A stretch of 64,000 nucleotides of DNA from Pyxicephalus adspersus. Taxonomy: Eukaryota; Chordata; Amphibia; Anura; Pyxicephalidae. Below, piece by piece: positions 22,579 to 32,515 of this stretch. The position numbers and the translations under genes were made by a program. The stretch covers positions 21,164,535-21,228,534 of the forward strand of contig NC_092866.1 in assembly GCF_032062135.1 (NCBI RefSeq). The letters are read 5' to 3'. Position 1 is the stretch's first letter; every line of letters begins with the position of its first letter. Below the pieces are notes generated by a model. The model searched no databases and had not been told where the DNA came from. It was given only the letters and a program-made list of their open reading frames with translations.

Positions 22579-23316
22579 AGCAGACAGTAGGGAAGGGAGG
22601 GACTTGTCATCTGTACTCCAATGATTTCATGTTAATAGGACTTCTCTCTCCTTTCTCTGTTACACACACAAACTTCTAGATAAAGGAGGGCTGGAGTATT
22701 TCACCTCCTATCCAGGCAATCTCTGTTAATTCATGCCAGCAGGCTGACAACCAGAATGCAGGATTTGCAGCTGCTGCTGATCACCACTATTAGGGAGGAT
22801 TGGATTACCTAGAGGAAGAAAGGCAGAGATCAGAAGAGATCCTAGGAGATTCTGCCTCCTCTATCCTCCCTTTGTAAAGCCATGGAAAATAATTAGTAGG
22901 TGCTTGAGGACTATTTTAGGATGGGGGTTCATTATAAGTTTAAAAGTTTTCATGGATGTGATGCTGGCTGCTTGCAACATTTCCCCCAAAAAATAAAAGC
23001 TAAGGATTTGGGATGAATCCCTAAATTGGTGGTGGGATCTTAGCACAAAAATGTATCTTTTTTTAAACATTCTTATTTAAGGATTTACAAAGATGGGGAG
23101 GAGAATGGATAAAATGTATCAACAGCAATAAACTATTGCATAACACTCAAAAAGTGCAAAGATATACAAAATATAAAAACAAAAGTGTATTTTATTGTTG
23201 TTCTGAGATCTAGATGGAATATCCTGGAGGATCAATCAGCAGTGTAAGATATGATCAGACGAGCAGTGAGGTTGTGGTGCAGTTACTAATTCCTCAGCCT
23301 CCTGTATTGTTTTCTT
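22579..23316. other. Upstream region of hsd11b2
   Basis: Contains a CT/GA-rich stretch (22588-22700) just behind the TATA box, which could serve GA-binding or Sp1-like factors. No coding frame stands out. Confidence 0.4.
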
Positions 23317-23385
23317 TTATTATTATTATTATTATTATTATTAATAGACAGGACATATATAGCGCCAACATATTACGTAGTGTTG
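23317..23385 (-). mobile_element. SINE tail fragment
   Basis: A TTA/ATT run, then GACAGGACATATATAGCGCC and AACATATTACG: the inverse of the family tail. Confidence 0.8.
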
Positions 23386-23650
23386 CTGTCAGTGTTACTC
23401 CAGTGGTTGCTAGGAGTTTCTTGAGCAATTTGTACCTCCCAGGTCAGTTACCACTGACACAAATGATCTTGTAACTATCTGTAAGGTAACATTCTTCCCA
23501 CTGGCCAGCAATGTAAGAGACATTTGTCCCACTGACCACTACACTAATGTATTGTAACCTCTGAATACAGTAATTACAGAAGGGATTCCCTAAAGACTTG
23601 GAAGGTATTTCAAGGGTTCCCCCATGTTAAAAAGGTAGAGAAACAGCATC
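23386..23650 (+). repeat. Dispersed repeat (CATTCTTCCCACTGGCCA family)
   Basis: Shares GGTCAGTTACCACTGACAC, ACATTCTTCCCACTGGCCA and the ending CCCATGTTAAAAAGGT with the copies at 44056-44340 and 46657-46935. Three copies in one window show an interspersed family. Its class is unknown and no coding content is visible. Confidence 0.8.
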
Positions 23651-23760
23651 TCACTTGCAGCAGCCCACTTCAAATTACTGAATGCTGATATGGTTAACAA
23701 GGTTTATAACAATATTCCTACATACATAAGTGAAACAGAACATAGAAACTTCCCCCACCT

Positions 23761-23907
23761 CCTAGATTGTAAGCTCTTCGGGGCACGGTCCTCTCCTCCT
23801 CCTGTGTCACTGTCTGTGTTCATCTGTCATTTGCAACCCCTATTTAATGTACAGCGCTGCATAATATGTTGGCGCTATATAAATCCTGTTTAATATTATT
23901 AATAGAA
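23761..23907 (+). mobile_element. SINE 3' region
   Basis: CTAGATTGTAAGCTCTTCGG, then TCATTTGCAACCCC and TACAGCGCTGCATAATATG, ending in a TTA-rich run. A long-tail version of the family without the tRNA head. Confidence 0.9.
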
Positions 23908-24597
23908 ACAATAGAAAGTATTCACCATTCAATATCTTGTCCTTTATATATACAATACATAATACGTACATACAACACAATACAATACATAGGACTGGGG
24001 ATACATGGGTGCAGTAGTGAGCAGATCAGTATCATTTGTGTGAACTGAGGGGTTATTTATATTTTTATGGTTTAAGGTAAATGTTTGAGTATATCTCTTA
24101 GTGTACAAACATATGATATTATGGTTATGGTATGACTTGGTTTAAAAGGGTGAAGGTTTCAGGGCTAATATTCTGGGTCACACTCTTATGAGTCATTAAC
24201 CTAGCACAAGCAGATAACCAGGAAATTATAAAAAATCTGAACTCCGTCCTCCGTGATTATTCTAAGTCATTGACACATAGCAAATCAGTAACAGCAGCAA
24301 CTGTATTTCTGCACTTGCAAGTTTCCTATAAAGATTCATCTTAAATAATAGGATAGGGTTGGGGAGGCAATGGTAGAATAAGTGTTATTAGTTAATATTA
24401 GGGGTCAGAAATTTCATGTTGGGGTGCGGAGAAGGGATTATAATGGTTTAAAGTTTTAGGGTAAGAGACGTGCACAGTATTGTCTTTTTTCACATTATTA
24501 GTAGTAGAAGCCTCAATGCTGTGGTGCAGAATCTGGTTTCGATGCTGTATAATCCGGAGTAAAACAACTCTGCACTGAAAGGTTTCATTAAAGGACT

Positions 24598-24742
24598 CCT
24601 AGATTGTAAGCTCTTTGGGGCAGGGTCCTTCCCTTCTCCTGTGTCACTGTCTGTATCTGTCTTTCATTTGCAACCCCTATTTAATGTACAGCGCTGCGTA
24701 ATATGTTGGTGCTATTTAAATCCTGCTTATTATTAATAATAG
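24598..24742 (+). mobile_element. SINE 3' region
   Basis: Same structure as 23761-23907, about 700 bp away in the same orientation. The tail is slightly diverged (GGTGCTATTTAAATCC). Confidence 0.9.
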
Positions 24743-26344
24743 GTTAAGCTAGACTTTGTGTTTATTTGAAAAAGCCCAGCCAGTATTTCCTAATAAAAAT
24801 TGCATAGTTTATGCCTAGCATAACTGGGATCCTTTATGTATTGCAGCCAACTACAGGTTTCCAATGTACTGTTCACTCCTTCAATAGTTGAAATCAATGT
24901 GATAAAAAGAAAAGAATCAATTTCCAATAGACACTCTGTTCAAATATTGAGCAAAACGATTGTCAGAAAGACAATTTTTGATCAGTTGAGTGCTTTTTCC
25001 TCTGAACGATTGGTAAGAAGCCAAAATATTGCTCTGCGTTTCTTAACATTTTTATTCCAGAGGAACCCTTTAAATTATTTTTAGGTCTTGGGAAACCTCT
25101 GTTACTAATTCATTGGGTGTCAGTCAGATAAATGGCCATGACCCTTATTGTGAGCTGAAAAATTATTATGACTTAAAGTAGCAATCTGACTGCAACTCCA
25201 AATGATCCCTGGTGTCATGCTGCTGGTTCTGAAAATTGGTATTGGACCATGAAATTTGCAGGTACCACTTAATGGGGGGGGGGGGGGGTTCAATTATCCA
25301 CAGTCCTGGCAACCTATAGAGGAAAAATGGTTAGTTTAGAGGATGGCAAACATCAAACTGCCTATTTGGGACAAGGTGGCAGAGCCAACCACCACCCACT
25401 TATAATTACCCTAGCCATAGTCCCCCACTGTTCTACTGGAGCTATGAGTCTAACCCAATGTAAGCTGCATGGTGGGATCAGTCCTTAACAGGGTTACCAT
25501 TCAATTTTGCAGAGAAGCAAACATTTTGCGTAACAAATCCACTAAACAAACTGTTTATAAATATACCCCTTGGAAAGCATCAACCCTTGCTGGAAAAAGC
25601 AATCATGATTTCCGCATGCTTGGGTAAGATCTAATGGAGGATTTCTATTGTGTCCGAATGGTAAGACCCCAAGAACTTTGCACTACACGAACACAAAATG
25701 AACAGGCTGGCATACACCGACAAGCTTTATTTGCTTTGTTCACTTGACTGGGAAGCAGCTGGTCAGACTACAGCCAAGAAACATTCCCAGGAGCGTGAGC
25801 CAGTTTGAATTTTAATTCTGCTTTGGACAACTAATGCTTTCTAAGAAGAAAAAAAGAGGGGAAAATACAGCTTTGAAATCCGTGTCCTGCACTGTGAATG
25901 AACTTTCCATTGTCCCATTTCAGCCAGTCAGCAGAGCTGTTCATAAAATTTTACAACAAATTCCAAAGTACAAAAAGAAGAGCTGCGTGGTAACCTTTGG
26001 TAACCAGCAAGAAATAAACTGTAAAATTTCTTCAGCAAACTGCTAGAATTTGTTTTAAATCAGATTGTGTTAGGTTAGAGCATTTTGCTGGCTTAAAAAC
26101 AAAAAAATATTTTAAAAAATGGAGAAAAATTACTACCAAGCACAAGATATTGTTTTTATAATACCAGAATACTAGTAGTAGAAAATTGGAAAACACAAGA
26201 GGAATTCTGATTGGGTTGCTGTAAACAACACACACATCTCCATTCACTTCCCTTTTAAATTTGCATCAAAAGTGGTAATAAATCTGCTGCCGCCACTCAA
26301 GGTTCTGCTATATTGTGAAAATATACATATTATGGCTCACTTAC
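24743..26344. other. Intergenic, nothing recognised
   Basis: AT-rich sequence with a perfect run of 15 G at 25274-25288. The short frame at 25834-26046 has no recognisable motif. Confidence 0.6.
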
Positions 26345-26511
26345 CTTCCCAAAGTAGTTTTCCCTGGTCTGCAGAGACTTTGATGACCTTTGTTGCTCCA
26401 TTATAGCTGTTGTCATCTTTGCCCAGTCTTCTTTTGGGTTTGAAGTCTTCATCGGGAGGGAAGGGATGGGAGTCCATGAATCTCAGCCTAGAACTGTGCT
26501 GAGCCAAGTCA
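26345..26511 (-). CDS. Putative internal coding exon of an unidentified gene
   Basis: 167 bp on the minus strand with a pyrimidine-rich acceptor (CTTGCTTTAATTCAG) and a consensus donor (GGGAAG|GTAAGTG). Between them one frame is open for 55 codons, with one base before and one after, ending KLLWE. It contains a Met at codon 12 (MDSHPFPPDEDF) and a basic stretch (KPKRRLGK). The composition is polar and non-repetitive, unlike chance AT-rich frames nearby. I do not recognise the protein. The mammalian neighbours I know (ZDHHC1, TPPP3, ATP6V0D1, AGRP) do not fit from memory. It could be a 5' exon of a gene transcribed toward hsd11b2, an alternative upstream hsd11b2 exon, or chance. Confidence 0.45.
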
Positions 26512-27050
26512 CTGAATTAAAGCAAGAATGCAAGAAGTGATTTCAAATCTGCAAACTAGTTCCAGATACATATTTTAAAAGCAGTGACACCAACCATCTA
26601 GAAGAATAGAATTTTTAGAAAAGAAGCCTACACATTTCTCTTATTTTCTTTCATTTCCCCATTTATTATCCACCTCTCTGCCTTTCACAGTCATGTGCCA
26701 AGAAAGACTTAAACATTTTCTTCCAGGAACAGTTTTTGTAAAGCAATTTGCACCAGTCATCATGTTGTGGACTTTAGCTCTTCAGTTACCATCTTCCTTC
26801 TTGATGGCCAATCTCTGTTGCTGAAGAGACAGGTTGACTTGCTGGTGTTGCCCTTTAGAGGACAGTTGCTGCCTCTGTTGGGTAAATGGTTGCCTCTTGC
26901 AGTACCTGATTATTCTGTGGCTACCAACAAAAGCTGTCTTTTATTTTATTCAAAAGGGGTCTGTGTTTTTAGGGTACTGCTTGCATCAGAGCAAACTTTA
27001 AGGTGGGAGAACGCCAAGTTTTATTAGCAGCTTTGAGGAACAAATGAATA

Positions 27051-27712
27051 GGGATGAGCGAGAATGCCTCTGGTAAACTGATTTTGCGAAACCATCGGAA
27101 GATCGAGGAAGTTTTAACAGGAGGATTCACAAGATTCCCTGAGAATCCTCCTGTGTGCAATCCCTGGGGCACTAGAGGTTAGTGCGGATCGCACACTGTT
27201 TTCAATGAATGAGAACAGTGTGCGAATTCATTGAGAAGATCCCAGGCACTAGAGGTTAATTGAGCTCTAGTGCACCGGGATCGCAGTGGATTCTCAGGAC
27301 TGGAATCATTCTTGCAGCCCTGGGAATCCTGTTTGCAATCTCTGGCACTAGAGGTTAAATGGGGACAAGTCTCCCTATTCAAAACCTCTAGTGCTCCCTG
27401 ATTGGCTGAGGAAAGCTTTCCTCAGCCAATCAGAGAGCACTAGAAGTTTTGAATGGGGAGACTTGTTCCCATTTAACCTCTAGTGCCGGGGATCGCACAC
27501 TGAGCTGATCAATGAATGCGGCTAGCGCTGCATTCATTTGATCAGCACAGCCCATTTTTTTTATTTTTTAAATTGTATTTAATATGTATTTATTTTTTAA
27601 ATTCGAGCTCAATCAGCAAATTTACACTGGCCATTCTCGCTTACAATTTTGGTAAGTGAGAATGGCCGAATTTCCTGCGGGATTGAGTTTTAAAAACTCG
27701 CTCGCTCATCCC
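27051..27712. mobile_element. Large MITE with GGGATGAGCGAG ends and long internal hairpin
   Basis: The ends GGGATGAGCGAG and CTCGCTCATCCC are inverted and flanked by TA on both sides (27049-27050, 27713-27714). Inside, 27343-27487 forms a near-perfect palindrome centred at GAAAGCTTTC (27411-27420), with arms of about 70 bp. A CACTAGAGGTTA phrase recurs several times. No coding frame. Confidence 0.9.
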
Positions 27713-27714
27713 TA

Positions 27715-29538
27715 CAAATGAAACAAGGACTCCAAGGAACATTCCAAAGCAGGCTTTTTCTGCACTTTTATTCAGCAATGCAGCAAACACAGTTTCCACG
27801 CAAAAGTTCTCCTTAAAATAAGAAAGGGAGAAATAGAATATAAATTATTACTAACATCATATGTTATTAGTTATAGGAAAAATTGGATCTTGGAATAGTG
27901 CAAGCTGCTGTTTTCTGCTGCTGCCCCTACCTATTGACAACCAAATGGATGGATAGAAGGGGTGTTAAAAAGGATTTGAATTGTTTTGAAAGTATGTATA
28001 CATTATTTTAGGCACACAATAAGGAAAATATGTCAAATGGTTTATGAAATGAATGCAACTTATTGCTATTTACAGAAAATTGATATTCCCATTTCAACGC
28101 TACTCTGGAAGAAGCAGAATGTTATCTGTGAAACATGTTGAGTGAAAGTGGAAAATATAGGGAATGCATAACAAACAAAATAAATTGTATGGATTGTCAA
28201 ATAAATAAGTGTATTGATGTTAGAACTTTTATGTTAACGGAAGAAAAAACTTTTTTATTGAAATGAATAAAATGTAAATTTTAATGGTTTTGGCTTTGTA
28301 TATTTGCCTTAAAAGTCCCTAAAGCTCTCATTTTGAGAATGTACTTTTTACACACCACTAACTAAACTTAAGGTTTGAATACCTGGATTTCCCCTAATTT
28401 GTTCCCAAAAACTATGATAAAACTATAAAACTAAATATTCAGCACTTATTAGTGTTAGACGTTTTCATTGTTCTCGATAGTTAGGGAGAGTGGCCTGAGC
28501 ATATAAAAGGCATGTGGTATGACTAAATAATGAAATCAGATTATTGTTATAGATATAGAGGCTAGTTATAGTTATAGTAATAGAGGCTTTTCCAACTCAG
28601 GACAGGACCCTGAAGAAGTTCTGAGAAGAGTAGAAGTTTCTTTCTTCGATCAGACACAAAGTGACACATTCACACTATCCACCATCCTGCCATGCAGTGT
28701 CTCACTATATATATTTTATTACATGTTTTATTATAAACTTGCACATCGCTGGTTAATATTTTGAAAGCAATGGTACTGACATATGATGGCAATGGGTCCT
28801 AATTCCATTTACTGATTACATAATGGGGGCGTAAACTGACATACTTTATTGGCACTTACCTCTTCGGTTCCAGGTGATTTCATAGCAGAATAATGTTACA
28901 AAATTGCATGTAAAATATGTTTGTAACTTCTAAATACAGTATGTCAGAAATATCAGAAAAAGTTGTCCAGCACCTGTGAATCATGAAACTAAAAATTAGA
29001 ATATTTCCAACCATCAATACAATATGAAATCCAGTGTCACTTATCTGGTTCTTGTCTGCTTTTATAATTATTCTTTATATGAGAGATATGGTGCTCATAG
29101 TACATTTCCTCTACAACTGGATCATTAGCTGAAACTACCTATGCAGCAGCCTAAGTATAAGGAGGTAAGTTTGTGGTGTGACATAATTCCGGAAAGAAGT
29201 CTCCACTGCAGTCCAAGACACGTAATGCCTGGGGAACTAAGAGTACTCAATGAGTTGTATGTATTCATTCAAACCATAGGATACACAGCCTCTGTACATG
29301 ATGCAAGAAGTGATAGATCCACAGCAGGAAATTCATTCAGCACACATTGTACTATGTATGTTACAATATGTAAATCTGCTGTATCCTGGAACCTCCACAC
29401 CTTTATCTTTGGTTTTGGGGTGCTAGAAACTACCAGAGCCTGTCAGTAAAATCAGAGGAAGCAATGCCAATGTTGTTACTGATACTAGTAAGGGAACACC
29501 TAATACAAATTAGGGGTTATCAAAAAAAAAGACTTTGC
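27715..29538. other. Intergenic
   Basis: AT-rich. A decayed copy of the GGAAGAAGC...GAAACATGTTGAG motif lies at 28097-28143. The 102-codon plus-strand frame at 29141-29449 has no recognisable motif, and I do not call it. Confidence 0.6.

Positions 29539-29602
<64 letters not shown>
29539..29602. repeat. Poly(A) plus (TA)n run
   Basis: About 28 A followed by about 18 TA units. No transposon body precedes it that I can recognise. Confidence 0.95.
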
Positions 29603-29606
<4 letters not shown>

Positions 29607-29667
29607 AGGGTATGTAGGAGGAAGCTAATGTAAAAAAAAAGGTTCTGTAGTTTGATGCAAGCAAACC

Positions 29668-29934
29668 TTAGGCTAGGTACACACGTCCAATAATCGGCTC
29701 AGAGCTGATATCAGACGAGAATCTGGCGTTTGTACAGTGCTTGTCGTCCATCGTCCGAAGGGGAGGGCAGAGCAGCAGGGTGCCGTTCCATCGTTCTCCC
29801 CCTCCCTTCTCCATAGAGCAGAGCGGTGTTGTATGTACAGCACTCGTTCATGCATCGTGCAGTCCTTTGTCGTTGGCAAGGATCGTGAAAGATCCTTTCC
29901 AACGACAATTATTGCACGTGTATAAGCAGCCTTA
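29668..29934. mobile_element. MITE of the GGCTANGTACACACG type
   Basis: Ends TTAGGCTAGGTACACACG and CGTGTATAAGCAGCCTTA are inverted, with TTA at both edges. The interior has GAACGATGG-like GC-rich sequence and an inverted CGTTGGCAAGGATC/GATCCTTTCCAACG pair. Frames on both strands are artefacts. Confidence 0.8.
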
Positions 29935-30262
29935 GTCTTAGTGGAAAGCCCTTTGTGCAGTGGAGAGCTTACCCTACTCATCAATGTGAAAGCATAATTC
30001 CCATAGCAAAGCAGTAGTAGCAGCATCCTGAGAAAGGTGTGTAACTTTTCCCAAAAATATCTCTCTTCTTTTTTTATGTTAGGAAACTAATAGGTATACA
30101 ACAAGCACTGTAATATTATCTTACAGAAGTATAGTAGGGCTGTAGTCATCATTTTAGGGAAGTGAGTACAATCATACAACTCTACCCCATTTTCTCCTTG
30201 CCAGCTGCACATCCACAACTGTTAGTTGGTTTACAGCTCAGTTATACTCTAATGCTCTAAAG

Positions 30263-30529
30263 CAGAGGTCAAACTTTTATGGCCACTAGGCCTTCAGGGA
30301 GCCTTCCCTATTTACCACACTGGCAGAATATCAAATAGGGGAGCAAGCAAGGGGGCCACACCGGAACTCCGGCGGCTCTGGCTCTGGTAGTTTCTAACAC
30401 CCCCTGGCAGATCGGGGCGGCAATGGGTTGCCAGCTGGCATTAGGTGGGATCGGCCAGGGGGCGTTAGGACGGAACGAACTACCCGCTAGGCTGTATCTG
30501 GCCTAAAGGCCAGAGTTTGCCGACCCCTG
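30263..30529. mobile_element. Short hAT element with 8-bp target duplication
   Basis: Ends CAGAGGTCAAACTTTTATGG and its inverse of GAGTTTGCCGACCCCTG. It is flanked by CTCTAAAG and CTTTAAAG (one mismatch). 267 bp and non-coding, in the style of Charlie-type MITEs. Confidence 0.88.
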
Positions 30530-30537
30530 CTTTAAAG

Positions 30538-31939
30538 CCATACTGTTTTTTTTTTTTTTAATTGAAAACAGCAGTTTCAGGTCTATTGGCCATTATTAAT
30601 GCAGTCTGAAAACCAGGAAGAAGGACCTGGGGAGCAATGAAAAAAACCTAATCCAGCAGGTTATTGTGAGGTAGGCAGAATAGAATCAAAAAAGCCTTCC
30701 ACTAATCCAATGTAAAGCGCAGCATGGTCTTCTATAAACAAAAAAAGATCTACATGTCTTACTCACATTAATAATTCAAACAGGAAGAGATTTATTCATC
30801 AGAACAATCTCAGTTTATTCAAAGAAAGAAGAAATATACATTCTAACCCCATGCTGGTTGTTGGACTGCATCCTGCATCAACATGACAAAATGTATATCC
30901 TTACTAGAAACTACGTCCTACATGTTATTTGGTTGGGAAAGTTTCCAGCCTTTAGGCATTTATTTGTTTAAAATGGTGTACAGAAAACAACATTGCTTTT
31001 ACATACTAACCTACTCCAAAAATGTCATCTATATTTTCCTAATAAAAATTGTCATATTATATTGACATTTGCACATGTATTACCTTCTAATTTATGTTAA
31101 GGACATAAAGTCCTTAACATAAATTCTGGATAAAGATATTATAGACAAATGATATGCGTCCTTCAACCAAGACAGGTCTATTAAATTGCTAAATCCTATG
31201 TTTTATCTGAATACTTGAATCATGCGTGGCACAGCGTTATGTTAAAAAAAAAGGATTATCCAGGGGTTTATGCTGGAGACAGAAACAAGATGACTCTGAA
31301 GTGTGTAATACTCACATTAAACTTTATGTATCCCATTGTGCTTACTAATAGTAATTAAAAAAAGTAAAAAGTAAAAGTAGTAATTACTTCGCCTCCCTGA
31401 CTGTGGGGAAACAACTCCAAATATAAATAGAAAAAGGTTAGTATATCAGTCTTCTAATGACTTCAGATACTTATACGGTATGTATAGCAGCTTTTAGGAA
31501 CACTTGTTTTATTACCCTTATATTACAAACACATATTTTTATTTTATCTGGAACATATTGTTAAGTTGTTATACTGAACAGAAGTTTCTACATACACTAT
31601 AAAAGCTTTTTATTGCACACTACAATAAATTGCAAAAATTGCAAAATTTACAAAATTGCAACAGTACTTTTTAATGAACAAGTCTGGGGGTGGAAGTAGT
31701 TGCAAGAGAGCACAAACAAGATAAGGGGCAATTTGTAGAAACAATGGTTGGGGGGTGGTAATTTACTTTGCAAAGAATACCCAATCACATGCAAGAAAAT
31801 CTAAAAAAGATTGATTTTCTGTCTCGTGATTGGATAAAGTCGGCAGAACTTGACCACATTTACTAAACTAAGTGAACTACCCCGTGCAAGTGTGTGTTGT
31901 CATTTTTGCTATGTGGGCAACAAATATCCATTTAGTAAC
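30538..31939. other. Intergenic
   Basis: No gene seen. Positions 31758-31895 resemble 63548-63680 (see the separate entries). Confidence 0.6.
31758..31895 (+). repeat. Dispersed repeat (TTTACTTTGCAAAGAATACC family)
   Basis: TTTACTTTGCAAAGAATACC ... CGTGATTGGATAAAGT ... TTTACTAAACTAAGTGAACT is matched with drift at 63548-63680. Confidence 0.65.
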
Positions 31940-31944
31940 TCAAA

Positions 31945-32051
31945 TTGTAAGCTCTGTTTTATTATTATCTGTCTGTCATTTGCAACCCCTATTTAATGTA
32001 CAGTACTGTGTAATATGTTGGCGCTATATAAATACTGTTAATTAAAATAAA
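31945..32051 (+). mobile_element. SINE 3' region
   Basis: ATTGTAAGCTCTG, then CATTTGCAACCCCTATTTAA and TTGGCGCTATATAAATAC. The middle part is shortened. Confidence 0.85.
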
Positions 32052-32176
32052 AAAAAAAAGTTAAAATAAAGAAAACAAGGCTTTCTTTTCTAGCAGCATT
32101 ATACTGTGGGATTATTGTACTCCCCAAGAAATCTAATGTTTCATTCATGTAATTTACTTATCTACAACACTGAGAC

Positions 32177-32515
32177 TAAGGCTACGTACACATGTCAGAT
32201 GATTCTCGTCCGATAATCGCCTCAGGGCTGATATCGAATGAGAATCTTGTGTGCGTACAGCGCTCATTGTCCGTCATCCGGACAACTGTCCTGGCAGATC
32301 CATGGACGATGGACGAGAAACGATCCTAATGGAAGTGAAGGGGGAGGGAGTGCAGTGGCGTGCCGCTCCGTCGTTCTCCCCCTACCCCCTCTATAGAGCT
32401 GAACATTGCTGTATGTACAGCACTCGTTCATGCATTGTGCAGTCTTTTGCTTTTGGAAAGGATCATGAAAGATCCTTTCCAATGACAAAATATTGCACAT
32501 ATGTATGCAGCCTTA
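32177..32515. mobile_element. MITE of the GGCTACGTACACATG type
   Basis: A longer relative of 29668-29934 in the same orientation, 2.5 kb away. It has ends TAAGGCTACGTACACA and GTATGCAGCCTTA and an extra inner pair (GGACAACTGTCCTGG, CCATGGACGATGGACG). Non-coding. Confidence 0.85.

Noticed and set aside
26767..27027. Plus-strand 86-codon frame, and Gln-rich minus-strand frames over the same DNA
   Set aside because: Several frames are open on both strands at once. No frame has both convincing splice borders and a phase that joins the exon at 26345-26511 without relying on a tiny exon.
29141..29449. 102-codon plus-strand frame
   Set aside because: No motif or neighbouring exon. Composition is consistent with chance.
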